Assembly (NCBI GenBank): GCA_036745875.1
Contig: DAIOFH010000080.1
Coordinates: 1 to 18,522 of the forward strand
Length of the DNA stretch: 18,522 bases
DNA from: DAIOFH01 sp036745875
Lineage (GTDB): Bacteria; Planctomycetota; SZUA-567
Reading direction: 5' to 3'
The notes under the pieces: model-generated
The model's input: only the letters and a program-made list of their open reading frames with translations
Database searches by the model: none
Told to the model about the DNA's origin: nothing
Translations under genes and position numbers: made by a program
Shown here: in pieces, positions 15,483 through 18,522 of the stretch
How positions within the stretch are numbered: position 1 is the first letter of the stretch
Layout: each line of letters starts with the position of its first letter

Positions 15483-15779
15483 TCAATCGGCGTTCCGGCG
15501 GACAGACATCCTGGATGTGTTGCCGTGCGGGACGCCAAGGATGTTCTGCAGCAGATCAAGCAGCGCACCTTCGTCAAGGCCCTGGTACAGCTTCCCCTCG
15601 ATGAAGATATTCGGGCCCTTGCCGCATAGGTCATGGCAGCGCGCGCCGGAAAGGGCGATCCTGTCTTCCCAGTTATTGGCGGCTATCTGGTCTTCCAGGA
15701 GCTCCAGAAGCCTTTTGTTGCCGCGGGTAAAACACGAACTGCCCATGCACAGCGATATTTCGATCTTGCCGTCTTTCAT
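15483..15779 (-). CDS. Thioredoxin-like [2Fe-2S] ferredoxin (NuoE/HndA-type)
   Basis: This 98-residue protein carries the [2Fe-2S] thioredoxin-like pattern C11-x4-C16 (CMGSSC) and CHDLC (C-x3-C) about 30 residues later, then GPNIFIEGKLYQGLDE, the conserved strand and turn of the fold. It resembles the subunits that link NADH- or ferredoxin-dependent modules to [FeFe] hydrogenases. Only one base separates it from the rex stop codon, so it is co-transcribed and probably coupled with rex. It differs clearly from the second [2Fe-2S] protein of the operon, which has a different ligand spacing neighbourhood and a shorter tail, so each may serve a different hydrogenase. The last dozen residues are poorly conserved in look. 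Confidence 0.85.
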   Translation of the reverse strand: MKDGKIEISLCMGSSCFTRGNKRLLELLEDQIAANNWEDRIALSGARCHDLCGKGPNIFIEGKLYQGLDEGALLDLLQNILGVPHGNTSRMSVRRNAD

Positions 15780-15780
15780 C

Positions 15781-16446
15781 TTACTCCACCGATTGCATCT
15801 GCTGATCGTTGACCCTGCACTTCACCATAAGCTCCGCCAAACCAGCGGAAAGGTCCTCGCGCTGCAAAACCACATCGTCGGGAACCACGATGACCGTTGG
15901 GGCGAAAGACCAGATGCGTCTGACGCCGCCCTGGACCAAGAGGTCGGCCGCTTCCTGCGCATACGGCGCGGGAACGGTGATGACGCCGGTCTTTATGCGC
16001 ATACGTTCAGCCAGTGACGACAGCTTCTCCAGCGCGATGACCTCGACATCATGAATCCTGGTGCCGATTTTATGCACATCGTTGTCGAAAGCCGCGACAA
16101 AGGTCAGGCCGTATTGCTTGAATCCGCTGTAGCCGAGAAGCGCGGATCCCAAGTGCCCAACGCCGACGAGGAAGGCGTCATTCGAATTGTTCCAACCGAG
16201 AAAATCCTCGATATCGACAATAAGCTGGTCGATCCGGTAGCCGACACCGGTTTTTCCCGTCGCGCCGGTCATTTCAATGTCCTTCTTGACCACCGACACC
16301 GCCTGCCCCGACACTTCGGCCAGATTGACGGCGGAGATGATCTTTCGACGCTCCTTTTGCATCTGCCTGAGGATGTTCAGATAAAAAGGCAGCCTCCGGA
16401 TGCCCGGCAGGCTTCCGACTCGAATCGTTTCAGTCTTATGTGCCAT
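15781..16446 (-). CDS. rex: Redox-sensing transcriptional repressor Rex
   Basis: This 221-residue DNA-binding protein senses the NADH/NAD+ ratio and usually represses fermentation and hydrogenase genes until NADH rises. The N-terminal winged helix (about 12-85) shows PGIRRLPFYLNILRQM and later VVKKDIEMTG-TGKTGVGY, close to the Rex signature. The Rossmann NAD-binding motif is GVGHLGSALLGY (95-106), with Asp121 at the end of the second strand. Length fits the family (about 205-220). The start is supported by AGGAGG a few bases upstream. As first gene of the hydrogenase operon behind a strong promoter with an operator-like palindrome, it probably regulates its own operon. Confidence 0.95.
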   Translation of the reverse strand: MAHKTETIRVGSLPGIRRLPFYLNILRQMQKERRKIISAVNLAEVSGQAVSVVKKDIEMTGATGKTGVGYRIDQLIVDIEDFLGWNNSNDAFLVGVGHLGSALLGYSGFKQYGLTFVAAFDNDVHKIGTRIHDVEVIALEKLSSLAERMRIKTGVITVPAPYAQEAADLLVQGGVRRIWSFAPTVIVVPDDVVLQREDLSAGLAELMVKCRVNDQQMQSVE

Positions 16447-16484
16447 TCTTCCTCCTGGAAGTTCCCTTTTAAAGGAAAAATATA

Positions 16485-16513
16485 TTTATATCCAATAAAT
16501 AGCTGTTTGTCAA
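16485..16513 (-). promoter_or_regulatory. Sigma-70 promoter of the rex-hydrogenase operon
   Basis: On the minus strand TTGACA (16513-16508) is a perfect -35, followed by 17 bases and TATAAA (16490-16485), five of six to the -10 consensus. It lies about 40 bases before the rex ATG. This is the best promoter in the window. Confidence 0.7.
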
Positions 16514-16516
16514 CAG
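16503..16516. promoter_or_regulatory. Operator-like palindrome over the -35 box
   Basis: CTGTT-TGTC-AACAG is a perfect 5-bp inverted repeat around four bases, covering the -35 hexamer of the rex promoter. Its TGTT/AACA arms recall half-sites seen in some Rex operators, but it is not the usual TTGTGAA-N4-TTCACAA form. Placement would let a bound repressor block polymerase. Confidence 0.45.
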
Positions 16517-16694
16517 TCCAGTATCCTTTGGTAAATTGCACGCTAAATATGCGAAAAACATACCGCCCTGACACTGCCCAAACAATATTATAGGACGCCC
16601 ATCATATTATCATAAAAGATTTTACAATTTTTTAAAAGTCCACGTCCAATTAGGGAAAGTTTAATCTGAACAATCTAGACTGCAAAAAAGAAAG

Positions 16695-16708
16695 AGGCGT
16701 CAACGCCT
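16695..16708. repeat. AGGCGT-CA-ACGCCT palindrome upstream of the metallopeptidase
   Basis: A 6-bp perfect inverted repeat with two central bases lies in the AT-rich gap between rex and the peptidase, 35 bases before the peptidase start. As RNA it could form a 5-bp hairpin with a TCAA loop; as DNA it could be a protein site. No T tract follows, so it is not a terminator. No clear promoter for the peptidase was found in 16517-16742. Confidence 0.35.
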
Positions 16709-16742
16709 TGGCAACTATTATTGTACTCCCTGGACTTTGCCT

Positions 16743-17726
16743 ATGATGTCACCACGTACCTACAGCTACGCCGGACGGCTGAGCGCTGAAACGGTCTGTC
16801 GCCGGAAGACGGGATTTGCCTTTGTATTGGGCTTATCCTGTTTTCTCGCGTTGTCTGTCTCCCCGGTATGGTCGGGAGAGGAATTCTCCCGCGCTATTGG
16901 CACCTCGGCCAACAGGCCGCCCCCTAGCCGCATGCGCCCACCGCAGGTGCCCAAAACCCTGGACAGCCTATCCGCCGCGACAGGAGCCGATTTCGTCTGC
17001 GTCGAACGAGAAAATTTCCTCATCGCCAGCGACCTCGAGCCCGATAGTGCGGAATACCTGGTGGACGGCGTCTTTGATTTTTGCCGCCGCGCACTTATAA
17101 ATGCCTATTTCGACAAACTGCCGGATCCGCAGAAAACCGTCAATCTCTATGTTTTCCGCGATTATGCCAGTTATGTCAAAGGGCTGCGCACCTTCTTCGC
17201 CATGGATCCGATAAGCCCGTATGGCCATTACGGCCATTCGCAGAAATACCTGGTCATCAATTACGACACCGGCCCCGGCACCATGGTCCACGAAATGACC
17301 CATGCCCTAATGGCGGACGATTTTCCGGAAGCCCCCATCTGGCTCGCCGAAGGAATAGCAAGCCTGTATGAACAATGCCGCGCCGAAGGTAACATTCTCA
17401 AGGGGGAGGACAACTGGCGTCTGCCGGAACTCAAGATCGCCCTGAGCCAAGGCTCGATGACGCCGCTGGCCCGCCTCCTTGCCATGAATCCCGCCTCGTT
17501 CAGGGCGGAAAAGGAAAGCCTGCATTATGCCCAAGCCAGATATTTTTGCAAATACCTGGAAGACCTTGGATTGTTGTCAGGTATTTACAAGGAGTTCCGT
17601 GAACGCTATACCCTGGATCCCACAGGGGCGCGGTTTGTCGCCAAAGCCTTTGGCAAATCCCTGGAGACGGTGGAGGGAGCATGGAAGCGTTGGATTTCTT
17701 ACCAGCATTGGAATGAAAACGACTGA
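16743..17726 (+). CDS. Exported HExxH metallopeptidase-like protein (gluzincin, peptidase MA-like)
   Basis: This protein of about 327 residues has a Sec-type signal: a long basic n-region, then a hydrophobic core (about 24-40) and a likely cut near WSG (44). The mature part holds HEMTH (183-187) and WLAEG with Glu203, a gluzincin zinc site of the peptidase MA type, in VHEMTHALMADDFPEAPIWLAEGIASLYE. That arrangement is common in secreted or lipid-free periplasmic zinc proteins of unknown substrate. Upstream, NLYVFRDYASYVKGL is also typical of such proteins. The start is uncertain: ATG at 16743 or 16746, or TTG at 16737, none with a good ribosome site. It is divergent from rex and stands alone. 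Substrate unknown. Confidence 0.8.
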   Translation: MMSPRTYSYAGRLSAETVCRRKTGFAFVLGLSCFLALSVSPVWSGEEFSRAIGTSANRPPPSRMRPPQVPKTLDSLSAATGADFVCVERENFLIASDLEPDSAEYLVDGVFDFCRRALINAYFDKLPDPQKTVNLYVFRDYASYVKGLRTFFAMDPISPYGHYGHSQKYLVINYDTGPGTMVHEMTHALMADDFPEAPIWLAEGIASLYEQCRAEGNILKGEDNWRLPELKIALSQGSMTPLARLLAMNPASFRAEKESLHYAQARYFCKYLEDLGLLSGIYKEFRERYTLDPTGARFVAKAFGKSLETVEGAWKRWISYQHWNEND

Positions 17727-17870
17727 TAGCAACCTTCCGGTAAAAAATTTGGTTTAATGGACATGCCCGAAAACTGCCTGCGCTCACAGCGTATACGTGG
17801 CTATTGGAACATATATTCCCTGGTTACACACTGAACTGACACAAGTGTAAGTCATGTTGCAAATATTGAT

Positions 17871-17899
17871 TTGACTTTGTCCCAGGATAGTGGTATGTA
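17871..17899 (+). promoter_or_regulatory. Candidate cheW promoter
   Basis: TTGACT (17871-17876) is a five-of-six -35, followed after 17 bases by TATGTA (17894-17899), a poor -10. The transcript would run through a T8 tract (17937-17944) just before the cheW ribosome site. The rest of 17727-17870 shows nothing recognisable, including no clear terminator for the peptidase. Confidence 0.35.
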
Positions 17900-17999
17900 T
17901 ATTTAAGTTGATTTTTATGTCTGGTTCCCAGTTTTCTTTTTTTTAGGCCGGTTAAATGGTGATTATCCAGTCCGGTGTATGAATTTGGGAGGAGAGCTA

Positions 18000-18473
18000 A
18001 TGTCGAGCGAAGTGAAAACGGGCCGGGGGGGAAAATACCTCACCTTTGTTCTGAATGAAGAACAGTATGGTCTTGAAATCCTGAAAGTGCGCGAAATTCT
18101 TGGCGTCCTTCCCATCACTCCCATGCCGCAAGCGCCGCATTTCGTCAAGGGCGTCATCAACCTGCGTGGCAAGGTTATCCCCGTGATAGACAGCCGCCTC
18201 AAGTTCGGCATGATGGAAAAAGAATATACTTCTGAAACATGTATCATCGTCGTCGACGTCAACGGCGCCTGGATGGGCATGATCGTCGATACGGTCAAGG
18301 AAGTAATGGACATCAACGAAGACCAGATCGAAGACGCTCCGAAGGTCGGCGGCGGCGACTCGGGCGCGATACGAGGACTCGGCAAAGTCGGCAACCAGGT
18401 CAAGATCCTCCTGGACATCGACAAGGTTCTCTCCGACATGATTGTTACGGAAATGCCCAGCTTCGACATGTAA
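18000..18473 (+). CDS. cheW: Chemotaxis adaptor protein CheW
   Basis: This 157-residue cytoplasmic protein couples chemoreceptors to the CheA kinase. The whole length is one CheW-like SH3-pair domain: YLTFVLNEEQYGLEILKVRE, MPQAPHFVKGVINLRGKVIP (with the receptor-binding Arg56) and VIDSRLKFGM, then IIVVDVNGAWMGMIVDTVKEV and a C-terminal ILLDIDKVL. The start at 18000 is chosen over the in-frame ATG at 17979 because GGGAGGAG at 17987-17994 sits five bases upstream of it. Codons 9-12 include a G7 run followed by A4, still in frame. No other chemotaxis gene is adjacent on this side; the broken chemoreceptor lies 16 kb away. Confidence 0.95.
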   Translation: MSSEVKTGRGGKYLTFVLNEEQYGLEILKVREILGVLPITPMPQAPHFVKGVINLRGKVIPVIDSRLKFGMMEKEYTSETCIIVVDVNGAWMGMIVDTVKEVMDINEDQIEDAPKVGGGDSGAIRGLGKVGNQVKILLDIDKVLSDMIVTEMPSFDM

Positions 18474-18505
18474 TAAACGGCGTGACATTTTATTATTGCA
18501 AAGCC

Positions 18506-18522
18506 GCTTTCGTTCCGAAAGC
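18506..18522 (+). terminator. Hairpin after cheW, probable terminator cut by the window end
   Basis: GCTTTCG-TTC-CGAAAGC is a perfect 7-bp stem with a three-base loop, 32 bases after the cheW stop. The window ends at its last base, so the T tract that would confirm an intrinsic terminator cannot be seen. Confidence 0.55.

Noticed and set aside
16709..16726. Sigma-54-like site (TTGGCA ... TTGTA) before the metallopeptidase
   Set aside because: The spacing between the GG and the -12 element is one base too long and the -12 GC is missing.
17921..17944. CTGG-TTC-CCAG followed by a T-rich run as an intrinsic terminator
   Set aside because: A 4-bp stem is too weak, and it sits directly before the cheW ribosome site; kept only as a T tract.

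Overview
The window reads as chromosomal DNA of a Gram-negative, motile, strictly anaerobic bacterium. A type V autotransporter with a C-terminal outer-membrane barrel implies an outer membrane. A transmembrane chemoreceptor and a CheW adaptor imply chemotaxis. An [FeFe]-hydrogenase operon headed by an NADH-sensing Rex repressor implies fermentative or H2-linked anaerobic metabolism. Coding regions are GC-rich and several intergenic regions are AT-rich. The phylum cannot be fixed from the sequence alone; a gut-type lineage such as Desulfobacterota, Synergistota or Lentisphaerota would fit. No tRNA, rRNA, CRISPR array or transposase was seen.

Layout. 57-1871 (-): a methyl-accepting chemotaxis protein cut by an in-frame TAA after codon 85. 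1872-2066: AT-rich divergent intergenic region. 2067-3518 (+): cardiolipin synthase. 3681-10189 (+): a giant autotransporter of about 2168 residues when repaired, with Pmp-type GGA(I/L/V)/FxxN repeats, autotransporter beta-strand repeats and a C-terminal barrel. It is broken here by two +1 frameshifts; the first falls in a G9 tract where G8 would restore the frame. 10350-10583 (+): an unrecognised 77-residue protein whose 3' end overlaps the hydrogenase operon. 10570-16446 (-): a six-gene operon. 16743-17726 (+): an exported HExxH metallopeptidase-like protein. 18000-18473 (+): CheW, followed by a hairpin at the window end.

The operon reads rex, thioredoxin-like [2Fe-2S] protein, PAS-containing sensory [FeFe] hydrogenase (HydS-like), SpoIIE/PP2C phosphatase, second thioredoxin-like [2Fe-2S] protein, catalytic-type [FeFe] hydrogenase. 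This resembles the hfs-type hydrogenase loci known from thermophilic clostridia. The inferred logic is that Rex senses NADH/NAD+ and sets transcription, while HydS reads H2 or redox state at a modified H-cluster and signals through its PAS domain to the translationally coupled phosphatase. The phosphatase target is unknown. The catalytic hydrogenase with its small Fe-S partners turns over H2. The operon contains two long internal gaps that share a GCGTTTTCT element; one of them carries four copies of the core, arranged so that mutually exclusive RNA foldings are possible.

The most notable points are the G-tract switch in the autotransporter, the structured gap inside the hydrogenase operon and the sensor-phosphatase pair. 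Three reading-frame lesions (one nonsense, two +1 shifts) lie in two surface-exposed sensor or adhesin genes while the other genes are intact. They may be real variation or assembly error, and raw reads would decide.
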